Shown: piece after piece, positions 6,551 to 14,575 of the stretch
How the letters are laid out: every line of letters begins with the position of its first letter
Position numbering within the stretch: the stretch's first letter is position 1
NCBI RefSeq assembly: GCF_003112555.1
Contig: NZ_BEWB01000012.1
Coordinates: 186,001-250,000, forward strand
Length of the DNA stretch: 64,000 bases
Direction: 5' to 3'
DNA from: Streptomyces coelicoflavus
Lineage (GTDB): Bacteria; Actinomycetota; Actinomycetes; Streptomycetales; Streptomycetaceae
Made by a program: the position numbers and the translations under genes
Notes under the pieces: generated by a model
Database searches by the model: none
What the model was told of the DNA's origin: nothing
The model's input: the letters and a program-made list of their open reading frames with translations, nothing else

Positions 6551-8509
6551 ATGAGCGAGGGCAACGACCGCCTCTACGAACTCGCCCGCGCCGCCACCGT
6601 CCACCTGCTGCCCGCCCGGGGCGACGGCGCGCCGCTGTGGGGGAGCGGCTTCTTCGTCGCGCCGGGCCTGGTCCTCACCGCCGCCCACGTACTGCGCCCG
6701 CACCTCGCGGCGAACCCGGACACCCCCTTCAGGGTGCGCGGTGACGGGGTCGACGCCGAGGCCTGCCTGGAGCAGTGGCTGCTGACCGACCCGCGCCGCC
6801 AGACGGTGCCCCTGGAGGAGGACCTGGCCCTGGTCCGGCTGGCCGGGGAACCCGGGGAGCACCAGCACGAGTGCGTGTGGCTCGCCGACCGGGCCGTGCT
6901 CCACTCCGGCGCCCTCAAGGTGTGCGGCTACCACCCAGGACCGCCCGAGACGCACTTCCGGATCGTCGACGCCGAGATCAACGGGCACGAGGACCGGCAC
7001 GGGCTGATCATCAAGCCCGACATCGACTTCCCCGCCGGTGTCTCCGGCGGCCCGCTCCTCGACCCGGAGACGGGAGCCGTGATCGGGCTGGTCAAGTCGC
7101 GCCGCAAGCAGCAGGACGGCGGCAAGGCCGTCGCCGTCTCGGCCCTGCGGAACTTCGGACCGGCGTACCGCACGCTGCTGGCCGCGCACGACCGCTGGCA
7201 CGGCGACGAGCCGCAGTCCCCCGCCGGGGACAACTGGATAGACCTCCAGGGCGGCCCCCCGGCCGGCGCGGGCGAGCAGTGGACCCCCGCCGACCGCCGG
7301 GAGGCGCTGCGCCTGCTCGCCGAACTGCCCCCGCCGCCGGACGCGCCCACCGTCGAACTGCTCGCGAAGAAGGCGCGCAGCCGCAACACCTGGCCGGGCG
7401 CCACCCCCGAACTGCTCACCTGGCGGGACGGCACCGGACTGCTCTACGAGGGCGCCCGCCCGCTGCAGGCGCTGACGTTCCTGCGCTACCTCAGGTTCGT
7501 CGAGCTGTACACGGAATCCCGGGGCGGCGACGCGGCCGCCCTCGGCCGGTGGATCGAACGGCGGCTGCGCCGCGAACCGAGCCGGCCCCTGCACGACCTC
7601 GTCCACGACGCCGGCCTCCCGGAAGGACTGCGACCGGCCCCCGACACCGGGCCGGAACGCATCGTGATCCCCTACCCGGGGCCCGGTGAGGGGGTGACCG
7701 TGGCCGTTCTGCTCGACCCGGTGATAGGGGCGCGGCCCACCCGGTTCTTCTGGCAGATCTGGTACGACGACGGCCACGGCGATCCCGAACTCCACGAGGT
7801 GGACGGCTCCGTCCACGGGCACGACCCCGCCGACCTCGTCCAGGCCCTGCGCACGCCGCTGGGCCGGCTGCTGCGGGCCAAGGACCAGGAGGGCCGGCCG
7901 GTGCCCCTAGAAGTCGCCCTCCCGGTCGAGCACTTCGACACCGCCGTGCACCGCTGGCGCTTCGACGACATGGCCGAGCTCAACGACGCCGGTCACCTGG
8001 GGGCGCGTCGCAGAGTGGTGCTGCGCGCCCTCGAGCGCCGGGGAGATCCGGACAAACTCTGGACCGAGCGCTGGCAGGCCATGGCCGCCCAGCAGCGCTT
8101 CAGCGGCTGGCGCACCCCGGGGCAGGGCGGCTTCCCCGGTGCCCACGGCTACCGCGACGCCGCCTTCGACCGCATACCGGTGATGTGCCGCCCGGTAGGC
8201 CGTGACCCCGGACGCACCGCCATGCGGCTCGCCCTGGAGAGCGGGCACGGCATCGCCCTGTGGCACGTCGACGGCCACTCCTCCCGGGTGTGCCCCGAGT
8301 CGTGCGACACCCTCTACGCCCGGGCCGAGGAACTCCTCGCCACGCTGGGCTCCCTCGCCGAACTGCCGGACCGGATACGCCAGGTCCGCCAGGAGATCAG
8401 CGAGCTGCGGGACGGCCACGCCTGGGCCGAGCCGATGGCCCTCCTGTACGACGACCCGCGCCGCCCCCTGCCCTCGGAAGAGGGCGGGACGCTGGACGCT
8501 CCCCTGTGA
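6551..8509 (+). CDS. Trypsin-like protease fused to VMAP domains
   Basis: A 652-residue protein. Residues ~10-200 are a trypsin-like serine protease with an intact triad by motif: His46 (TAAHVL), Asp91 (EEDLALVRL) and Ser165 (GVSGGPLL). There is no signal peptide, so it acts inside the cell. After a linker, residues ~240-640 match the vWA-MoxR-associated protein middle and C-terminal domains (RIVIPYPGPGEGVTVAVLLDP; ending AWAEPMALLYDDPRRPL). In VMAP systems this component is the effector, kept silent by MoxR and vWA partners. The ATG at 6551 lies 5 bp after the trypco1 stop; an in-frame GTG at 6542 overlapping that stop is an alternative start. Confidence 0.87.
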   Translation: MSEGNDRLYELARAATVHLLPARGDGAPLWGSGFFVAPGLVLTAAHVLRPHLAANPDTPFRVRGDGVDAEACLEQWLLTDPRRQTVPLEEDLALVRLAGEPGEHQHECVWLADRAVLHSGALKVCGYHPGPPETHFRIVDAEINGHEDRHGLIIKPDIDFPAGVSGGPLLDPETGAVIGLVKSRRKQQDGGKAVAVSALRNFGPAYRTLLAAHDRWHGDEPQSPAGDNWIDLQGGPPAGAGEQWTPADRREALRLLAELPPPPDAPTVELLAKKARSRNTWPGATPELLTWRDGTGLLYEGARPLQALTFLRYLRFVELYTESRGGDAAALGRWIERRLRREPSRPLHDLVHDAGLPEGLRPAPDTGPERIVIPYPGPGEGVTVAVLLDPVIGARPTRFFWQIWYDDGHGDPELHEVDGSVHGHDPADLVQALRTPLGRLLRAKDQEGRPVPLEVALPVEHFDTAVHRWRFDDMAELNDAGHLGARRRVVLRALERRGDPDKLWTERWQAMAAQQRFSGWRTPGQGGFPGAHGYRDAAFDRIPVMCRPVGRDPGRTAMRLALESGHGIALWHVDGHSSRVCPESCDTLYARAEELLATLGSLAELPDRIRQVRQEISELRDGHAWAEPMALLYDDPRRPLPSEEGGTLDAPL

Positions 8510-8518
8510 ACGCCGGAC

Positions 8519-8578
8519 GCGCACCCGCATCCGCACCCCGGCGCGCACCCGCATTTGCACCCCGGCGTGCACCCGGCG
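8519..8578. repeat. 24-bp tandem repeat, 2.5 copies
   Basis: Units at 8519-8542 and 8543-8566 differ by two bases, and a partial third follows to about 8578. It lies in the 214-bp gap between the trypsin-VMAP and MoxR genes. This gap is otherwise unassigned and may hold a separate promoter for the MoxR gene. Confidence 0.8.
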
Positions 8579-8723
8579 GGCGCCGCGCGGGAGGCCGCGA
8601 ATGGCCGGAACGCGCCGGTTCCCGGGTGGGGTACGGGTACATTCCCAGGGGCCCGTTGTGGGTGCACGACGCCCTCGTCGGCCAGGCCGTGGACAACCGC
8701 CGACCGTCGACGAGGAGCACCGC

Positions 8724-9722
8724 ATGAGCGAGTGGTTCATCTACCGGGGCACCGGGCAGCCGGATCCCGAGCGGATCGGGCAGTTGCCCGCCCCGCCCCC
8801 GTGGCGGGCCTTCGACACCCCGGCCGTGGACTACGACGTACCGGCACTCGGGTCCTCCTCCCGGCGCCGGCTCGGCGCGCGCACCGTCCCGCTGTCCATC
8901 CAGGACACCGGCACCCTCGAACTGGTCAACGCCGCCCTCTACTTGCGCCGCCCGCTGCTCGTCACCGGCGAACCGGGCGTCGGCAAGTCGACGCTGGCGC
9001 ACTCCGTCGCCTACGAACTCGGCCTCGGCCGGGTCCTGGAGTGGCCGGTCGTCAGCCGCAGCGAACTGCGGGACGGGCTCTACACCTACGACGCCATCGG
9101 CCGCCTCCAGGACGCCCAGTTGCCCGACGGACAGGGCGCCCCGGACATCGGCCGGTACATCAAGCTCGGCCCGCTCGGCACCGCGCTCCTGGCCGCCGAC
9201 CGGCCCCGCGTCCTGCTCATCGACGAGCTGGACAAGAGCGACATCGACCTGCCCAACGACCTGCTGAACGTGCTGGAGGAAGGCGCGTTCGCCATCCCCG
9301 AGCTGGAGCGGATCGCCGACCGCACCCCGGTCGTCGAGGTCCTCACCGACGACGGCAGGCGGGTCGCGGTCACGGAGGGCAGGGTGCGGTGCCGGGCCTT
9401 CCCCGTCGTCGTGATGACCAGCAACCGGGAGCGCGAGTTCCCCGCCCCGCTGCTGCGCCGCTGCATCCCGCTCGACCTCAGGGCCCCGCGCGACGAACGC
9501 CTCGCCGCCTTGGTGCAGGCCCATTTCGGCCAGGGGTCCTACGACGGCAACCGCGACATCGTGGACCAGTTCGCCCGCGCCGAGACCGACGGGGCACTGC
9601 GGCCCACCGACCAGCTGCTCAACGCGATCTTCCTCGCCCAGTACGCCGCCCGCGACGCCGCGCACCGGCGCGAGGAGATCTCGGACCTCCTGATGCAGCC
9701 CCTGGACCGCGGGCCCCGGTAG
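8724..9722 (+). CDS. MoxR-type AAA+ ATPase of the VMAP system
   Basis: A 332-residue AAA+ protein with Walker A GEPGVGKS (residues 82-89), Walker B VLLIDELD (163-170), a sensor-1 region with Asn (VVVMTSNRERE) and an arginine-finger region (PAPLLRRCIPLDL). This is the MoxR layout. MoxR ATPases act as chaperones with von Willebrand A proteins; the next gene, 3 bp on, encodes a vWA protein, and the upstream gene a VMAP effector. Together they form the ternary vWA-MoxR-VMAP set described for bacterial conflict systems. The ATG at 8724 is preceded by CGAGGAG. Likely role: NTP-dependent gating of the protease effector. Confidence 0.9.
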   Translation: MSEWFIYRGTGQPDPERIGQLPAPPPWRAFDTPAVDYDVPALGSSSRRRLGARTVPLSIQDTGTLELVNAALYLRRPLLVTGEPGVGKSTLAHSVAYELGLGRVLEWPVVSRSELRDGLYTYDAIGRLQDAQLPDGQGAPDIGRYIKLGPLGTALLAADRPRVLLIDELDKSDIDLPNDLLNVLEEGAFAIPELERIADRTPVVEVLTDDGRRVAVTEGRVRCRAFPVVVMTSNREREFPAPLLRRCIPLDLRAPRDERLAALVQAHFGQGSYDGNRDIVDQFARAETDGALRPTDQLLNAIFLAQYAARDAAHRREEISDLLMQPLDRGPR

Positions 9723-9725
9723 CCG

Positions 9726-12700
9726 ATGGCCGCCCAGGACTCCCCGACCCCGGCCGACGGCGCGGCGCCCGTGCTCGCCGCGCTGGTCGCGCGTATGCGG
9801 GACGCGGGGATCGGTCCGGGCGTCGAGGAACTCGCCGACGCGCTGTGGCTGGCGCGCTGGCTGCCCGCCCCCTCCTCCGCGGCGGCCGGGAGGGGCGCAC
9901 GCCCCGGAGGCACCGCCGGGGCACCGTCCGGCGGACCGTCCGCGGCGGCCCCGCCGCCCCCGGGGTCCGGGCAGCCCGCGGACCGCGGCGAGACCCCCGC
10001 CGCCGAGGGCGCCTGGCTGTTCGCCCCCGGCGGCGACAACCCGCCGAGCGGCGAGAGCGGTACCGGCGACGGCCCGTCACCCGTGCGGGTCCCGGCCGCC
10101 CCCGTCCTGCCCGAACCCCTCGCCCTTCAGCGCGGCCTGCGTCCGCTCCAGCGCTACCGCGCCCCCGTGCGTCCGGTCCCGCGCACCCTGGACGAACGGG
10201 CCACCGCCGAACGGGCCGCGGAGTCCGGGCTGGTCCTGCCGGTACTGCGCACCGACCGGCGTCGCGAGGCCCGGCTGCTGCTCCTCATGGACGTGTCCAC
10301 CTCCACCGTGGTCTGGCAGCAGGGCCTGGACGAACTGCGCCAGGTCTGCGCGCGGGCCGGCGCCTTCCGCGAGTTGCAGGTGCAGTACCTGCACGAAGGA
10401 CCCGGCGGCCGGCCCGGCTGCTCCTCCCGCCCGGAGACGGGCGGCCCGCTGCACGCGCCCGAACAGCTCAGCGATCCGACCGGCCGCCGAGTCACCCTGG
10501 TGCTCAGCGACTGCGCCGGACCGATGTGGCGCGGCGGCCGCATGCAGCGGCTGCTGCACCGCTGGGCGGCGACGGCCCCCGTCGCCGTCGCCCAGCCCCT
10601 GCCGCAGCGGATGTGGGCCCGTACCCACCTGCCGGCCCGGCGCGGGACGCTGCACCGGCGCGAGGGCCCGGCCGGCGCGCTGGAGTTCCGCCCCGACCGG
10701 GGAGCGGCCGAGCCGGGCGCGCTGCCCGTGCCCGTGCTGGCGCTGCGCCGCCCCTCGGTGGAGGGCTGGGCGCGGCTGGTGTCCGGTGCCACCGGGCAGT
10801 CCCTGGTCGCCGCCGCGGGCTGGGTGCGCGCCGACCACCCCGCCTCCTCGGTGCCCGTGCGCGCGGCCGAGGACGTCGACGGGGCCGAGCGGGTCCGGGC
10901 CTTCCTGCGCCCCGCCTCCCCGGAGGCGCGCCGCCTGGCCGTGTACCTGTCGGCGGTGCCGCTCCAACTGCCGGTGATGCAGCTGGTCCAGCACGCGATG
11001 CTCGCCGGGAGCGGGCCCGACGTCCTGTCCGAGGTGCTCCTCGGCGGGCTGCTGCGCCGCGCGTCGGACACGGACGACCCGCAGGGGGTGCGGTACCGCT
11101 TCCTGCCCGGCGTCGCCACGGAGCTGCGGGCCCGGCTGACCGTCGAGGACGCGGAGCTGCTGTTCAAGCACTGCTCCGAGTACGTGGAGCGGCGCTTCGG
11201 CCGCAGCGTGCGTAACTTCCCCGCCCTGGCGGGGGCGTTCCTGCGCGGCGCGGTCAGCCCGGGGGAGCAGCTCGTCCCCGCGAGCGACCCCCTCGTGGGC
11301 CCCGTCGGCGGTCCGGTCACCGGCCCCGGCACCGCGGAGCCGCCCGGTCTGCGTGCGTTCGCCGAGGTGTCGGCGGAGGTGCTGCGCGAGCTGGGTGCCC
11401 GGATGCCGAGGGCGGCCGTCGGCCGGGCGGCCGACGCGGGGGTGCTGCTGGAGCGGGCCCGTGACGCCCACGCCCGCTACCGGGCGGAGGGGCAGACCCG
11501 TGATCTCGACGCCGCGGTCGGCGGGCTGCGTCGGGTGCTCACGGTGGCCCGCCCGGGGGAGCGGCGCACCCAGGCCGCCGAGCTGCTGGCGGAGTGCCTG
11601 ATGGACCGGTGGCGCGTGGGCGCGGACGGCGACGATCTGCGGGAGGCCTGGGAGGCGGTCGCGGACCTGCGGGGCGTCAGCGGGCACGGGAGGTTCGTCC
11701 GTGCCATGATCTGCTCGGACCAGGCTTCCGCGCTCCAGGACGAGGGCATGGGCTTCCCCGGGATCCCCGACGACCTGCGGGACTGGGCGGCCGGCGCCGC
11801 CCCGCGGAACGAGCGTGCCGCCGTCGAGTTCGCCCGGGCGGTCCTGCTGTACCTCGCCGACCGCGACTTCGCCGCCGTCCTGGCCACGGAGACCGAGAGC
11901 GCCCGCCTGCGGCGCTACGCCGGGACCGCCCTGCTGCACCTGCGCCGCCTCATCGGGCTGGCGGGCGCGAGCCGGCCGGGGCCCGACGGCCCCCATGCGG
12001 CCGCCGCGGACCCGCAGGAGTGGTACGTCGCCCACCTGTACCGTGCGCTCGACGCCGCCACCACGACGGTCGAGGTGGACGGCTCCGAGCGGGTCCGCGT
12101 CGAACGGGGACGGCTCTGGCTGGAACTGGCGCGGCAGTTCGCCGGACAGGGCGCCGTCGCCTCCGCCGCCGGCGACACGGACCGCAGCCGTGACGCGGCC
12201 GCTTCGGCCATCGAGGACTTCATGGCGGTGCTGCGGGAGGAGAACGCCCTTCCGGACACCGAGCGCTGCCGGGCCTGGCTGGACGTGTCGTCCGCCGTGG
12301 ACCTCGCCGGGACGCAGGGCGACCGCGACCACTCTTTGATCGTCCACGCGCTGGAACGGGCCGAGGAAGCCGCCGGGGACGACGACGACCTGCGCGTCGA
12401 GTGCCGCACCCGAGCCGCCCACGTGCACTGGGAGAGCTACGAACGCACCGGCGCCCCCGCCTCGCTCGACGTGGCCGTCGACACGTGGGAGTCGGTGGTA
12501 CGGCTGCTGCGCGAGGACGACCCGCGGCTGCCTGCCGTACTCACCGACTGCGGTGTGGCGCTGCGCGAGCGGGCCGACCGCCGGGACGGGACGCAGGACG
12601 CCCACCGGGCCGTGAACCTGCTGCGACGGGCCGTCGACGGAACCCTCCCCGACGACCCCGAACTGCCCCACCGCCGGTACAAGCTCGCCGACGCCCACAT

Positions 12701-13109
12701 CGGGCGCTTCGAGGCCGCGCACGTACTGTCCGACCTGTACGAGGCGGACTGGCTGCTGGGCGAGGCGGTCCGCGGTGCCGAGGACCCCCAGTACCGGGCG
12801 CTGTTCCTGATGCACCGCGGCATCGTCGCCGAACTGCTGCACGCACGCCTCGGCACCGTCGACCACGCCGAGAAGGCAGTGGAGTACTACACGCGCAGCA
12901 GCGAGCACGCCCGGGAGGAGGGCCCCGCCGCCCGGGAGGCCCTGGCCCTGGCCCTTCAGGGCCGCGCCCGCGCCCGGGAACTGCTCGGCCGCTCACGCAC
13001 CGCCCTCGCCGACTACCGCGAGGCGCTCCGCCTGACCCCCGACGCGGAGTTCGCCGAGCGGCTCCGCGCGGACATCGCCCGCCTCACCTCCGGAACGGCC
13101 GACGCGTGA
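9726..13109 (+). CDS. SAV_2336-like / vWA domain protein with C-terminal TPR-like region
   Basis: A 1,127-residue protein. The N-terminus (PVLAALVARMRDAGIGPGVEE) matches SAV_2336-related proteins and is followed by a Pro/Gly/Ala linker (~50-125). A von Willebrand A-like domain starts near residue 183 with a MIDAS DxSxS motif (DVSTS, 189-193). The C-terminal ~550 residues are helical and repetitive (ARDAHARYRAEGQTRDLDAAV; ALALALQGRARARELLGRSRTALADYREAL), resembling TPRs for partner binding. It starts 3 bp after the MoxR stop and overlaps the next gene by GTGA. It is the vWA partner of the MoxR ATPase, and its C-terminal repeats may sense the trigger. Confidence 0.85.
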   Translation: MAAQDSPTPADGAAPVLAALVARMRDAGIGPGVEELADALWLARWLPAPSSAAAGRGARPGGTAGAPSGGPSAAAPPPPGSGQPADRGETPAAEGAWLFAPGGDNPPSGESGTGDGPSPVRVPAAPVLPEPLALQRGLRPLQRYRAPVRPVPRTLDERATAERAAESGLVLPVLRTDRRREARLLLLMDVSTSTVVWQQGLDELRQVCARAGAFRELQVQYLHEGPGGRPGCSSRPETGGPLHAPEQLSDPTGRRVTLVLSDCAGPMWRGGRMQRLLHRWAATAPVAVAQPLPQRMWARTHLPARRGTLHRREGPAGALEFRPDRGAAEPGALPVPVLALRRPSVEGWARLVSGATGQSLVAAAGWVRADHPASSVPVRAAEDVDGAERVRAFLRPASPEARRLAVYLSAVPLQLPVMQLVQHAMLAGSGPDVLSEVLLGGLLRRASDTDDPQGVRYRFLPGVATELRARLTVEDAELLFKHCSEYVERRFGRSVRNFPALAGAFLRGAVSPGEQLVPASDPLVGPVGGPVTGPGTAEPPGLRAFAEVSAEVLRELGARMPRAAVGRAADAGVLLERARDAHARYRAEGQTRDLDAAVGGLRRVLTVARPGERRTQAAELLAECLMDRWRVGADGDDLREAWEAVADLRGVSGHGRFVRAMICSDQASALQDEGMGFPGIPDDLRDWAAGAAPRNERAAVEFARAVLLYLADRDFAAVLATETESARLRRYAGTALLHLRRLIGLAGASRPGPDGPHAAAADPQEWYVAHLYRALDAATTTVEVDGSERVRVERGRLWLELARQFAGQGAVASAAGDTDRSRDAAASAIEDFMAVLREENALPDTERCRAWLDVSSAVDLAGTQGDRDHSLIVHALERAEEAAGDDDDLRVECRTRAAHVHWESYERTGAPASLDVAVDTWESVVRLLREDDPRLPAVLTDCGVALRERADRRDGTQDAHRAVNLLRRAVDGTLPDDPELPHRRYKLADAHIGRFEAAHVLSDLYEADWLLGEAVRGAEDPQYRALFLMHRGIVAELLHARLGTVDHAEKAVEYYTRSSEHAREEGPAAREALALALQGRARARELLGRSRTALADYREALRLTPDAEFAERLRADIARLTSGTADA

Positions 13110-13258
13110 CCCACCCCACCGACGAGACGGAGACACCCCTGCCCGAACTCCACCGGCCCGTCCGCTCCGACCACCCGGTGCTCGCCGCGGTCCTCGCCGA
13201 ACTCCGCACCCGCGACGGCGAGACCACCGTCGTCGCCTACTACGAGGACGCCCCGTGA
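13106..13258 (+). CDS. Cyclophane RiPP precursor with YxDxx-COOH tail
   Basis: A 50-residue peptide read from a GTG that overlaps the upstream stop (GTGA, 13106-13109) and ending in the GTGA overlap with the radical SAM gene at 13255. The leader holds PLPELHRPVRSDHP and a helix (VLAAVLAELRTRDG), like leaders of FxSxx-COOH peptides, and the C-terminus is VVAYYEDAP. Thus the last five residues are Y-E-D-A-P, a Tyr-x-Asp-x-x-COOH motif in the place of Phe-x-Ser-x-x-COOH. In this peptide class the adjacent radical SAM/SPASM enzyme links the aromatic ring to the beta-carbon of the third residue, forming a three-residue cyclophane. I infer a Tyr46-Asp48 crosslink. I recall a 'YxD-tail' RiPP family, but cannot check membership here. 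Confidence 0.82.
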   Translation: MTHPTDETETPLPELHRPVRSDHPVLAAVLAELRTRDGETTVVAYYEDAP

Positions 13259-14475
13259 CGGCCCGCCCCCGGCCGCCCGCGTGCCGGCCCGCGACGCGGC
13301 CCGACGCCCGGAAGACCCCGGAACATGTGCCCACGCCCCTGCGGCAGTTCGTGCTCAAGGTCCACGGCCGCTGCAACCTCGACTGCACCTACTGCTACCT
13401 CTACCGCGGCCAGGACGACGGCTGGCGGGACCGCCCGGCCCGGGCCGGCGCCCGCGTCGTGGAGCACACCGCGGCCCGGATCGCCGAGCACGTCGCCGCC
13501 CACGGCCTCGACCGCATCCGCGTCGAACTGCACGGCGGCGAACCCCTCCTAGCCGGCCCCGCGCCCGTGCGGGAGTACGTCCGCGCCGTCCGCCGGGCCG
13601 TCCCCGACGGCTGCCGGATCACCGCCACCGTGCAGACCAACGGCACCCGCCTCACCGACCGCGGCCTGGAGCAGCTCACCGAGGACGGCATCCGGGTCGG
13701 CCTCAGCCTCGACGGCGGACGCGCGGCCCACAACGCCCGCCGGGTCGACCACGCGGGCCGGCCCGCCTGGCCCGCCGCCCTCGCGGCCGCCCGCCGGCTC
13801 GCCGCGCACCCGGAGGCCTACGCCGGGATCCTGTGCACCGTCGACCTGGCCGCCGAACCACTGGACGTCTACCACTCCCTGCTGGAGCTGGCCCCTCCCC
13901 GCCTGGACCTCCTCCTGCCGCACGCCAACTGGGGAAACCCGCCGCCGGGCCTGGACGGCGGGCCGCCCGGCCGGCACCGGCCCGGGGCCACGCCCTACGG
14001 GGACTGGCTGGTCACGGTCTTCGACGCCTGGTGGGACGCGGGACGGCTGCGCACCCGGGTGCGGCTCTTCCAGGAGATCGTCGCCCTGCTCCTCGGGGCA
14101 CCCAGCCGGGCCGAGGCGGTGGGGCTGTCCCCGGTGGCCGCCGTCGTCGTCGAGACGGACGGCGCGATCGAGCAGGTCGACTCGCTCAGGTCCGCCTACC
14201 GGGGCGCCGCCGAGACCGGGCTCGACGTGTTCCGGCACTCCTTCGACACGGTCCTGCGCCACCCGGGCATCGCGGCACGCCAGTCGGGCGAGCGGGCCCT
14301 GGGCGAGGAGTGCCGGGCCTGCCCCGTCGGCAGGGTCTGCGGGGGCGGCAACTACGTGCACCGGTACGCGCCCGGCTCGGGGTTCGGCCACGCGAGCGTG
14401 TACTGCGCCGACCTGGAGCGGCTCATACGGCATGTCGCGCACCGCCTTGAAGGCACCGTCCGTATCGCCACATGA
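13255..14475 (+). CDS. Cyclophane-forming radical SAM/SPASM peptide maturase (FxsB-like)
   Basis: A 406-residue enzyme. The radical SAM cluster motif CxxxCxxC is at C40, C44 and C47 (GRCNLDCTYCYL), preceded by the family's LRQFVLKVH; the S-adenosylmethionine-binding HGGEPLL and TNGTRLT stretches follow. The C-terminal SPASM/twitch region carries the auxiliary-cluster cysteines (EECRACPVGRVCGGG and SVYCADLERL). The lead-in and CNLDCTYCYLYRG pattern are those of FxsB-type maturases. It starts by GTGA overlap with the precursor gene, ensuring co-translation. Predicted reaction: carbon-carbon bond between Tyr and Asp of the YxD tail. A later in-frame GTG at 13327 would remove only the non-conserved N-terminus. 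Confidence 0.9.
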   Translation: MTARPRPPACRPATRPDARKTPEHVPTPLRQFVLKVHGRCNLDCTYCYLYRGQDDGWRDRPARAGARVVEHTAARIAEHVAAHGLDRIRVELHGGEPLLAGPAPVREYVRAVRRAVPDGCRITATVQTNGTRLTDRGLEQLTEDGIRVGLSLDGGRAAHNARRVDHAGRPAWPAALAAARRLAAHPEAYAGILCTVDLAAEPLDVYHSLLELAPPRLDLLLPHANWGNPPPGLDGGPPGRHRPGATPYGDWLVTVFDAWWDAGRLRTRVRLFQEIVALLLGAPSRAEAVGLSPVAAVVVETDGAIEQVDSLRSAYRGAAETGLDVFRHSFDTVLRHPGIAARQSGERALGEECRACPVGRVCGGGNYVHRYAPGSGFGHASVYCADLERLIRHVAHRLEGTVRIAT

Positions 14476-14575
14476 GCCGAACGTCACGTCCAACTCGGCG
14501 CGAACCAGGCCGCATTGACGCACAATTGACTAACCTGTGCTCAGTCGTGACCAGGTCGGCCGAGGGGACAGCGAG

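Noticed and set aside
10077..12908. A 943-codon minus-strand frame opposite the vWA gene
   Set aside because: Gly/Arg/Val-rich composition without domains; a high-GC antisense artefact.
13255..13327. A possible second small precursor peptide at the start of the radical SAM gene
   Set aside because: The 24 codons are Pro/Arg-rich, in frame with the maturase and have no core-like end; they are best read as its non-conserved N-terminus.
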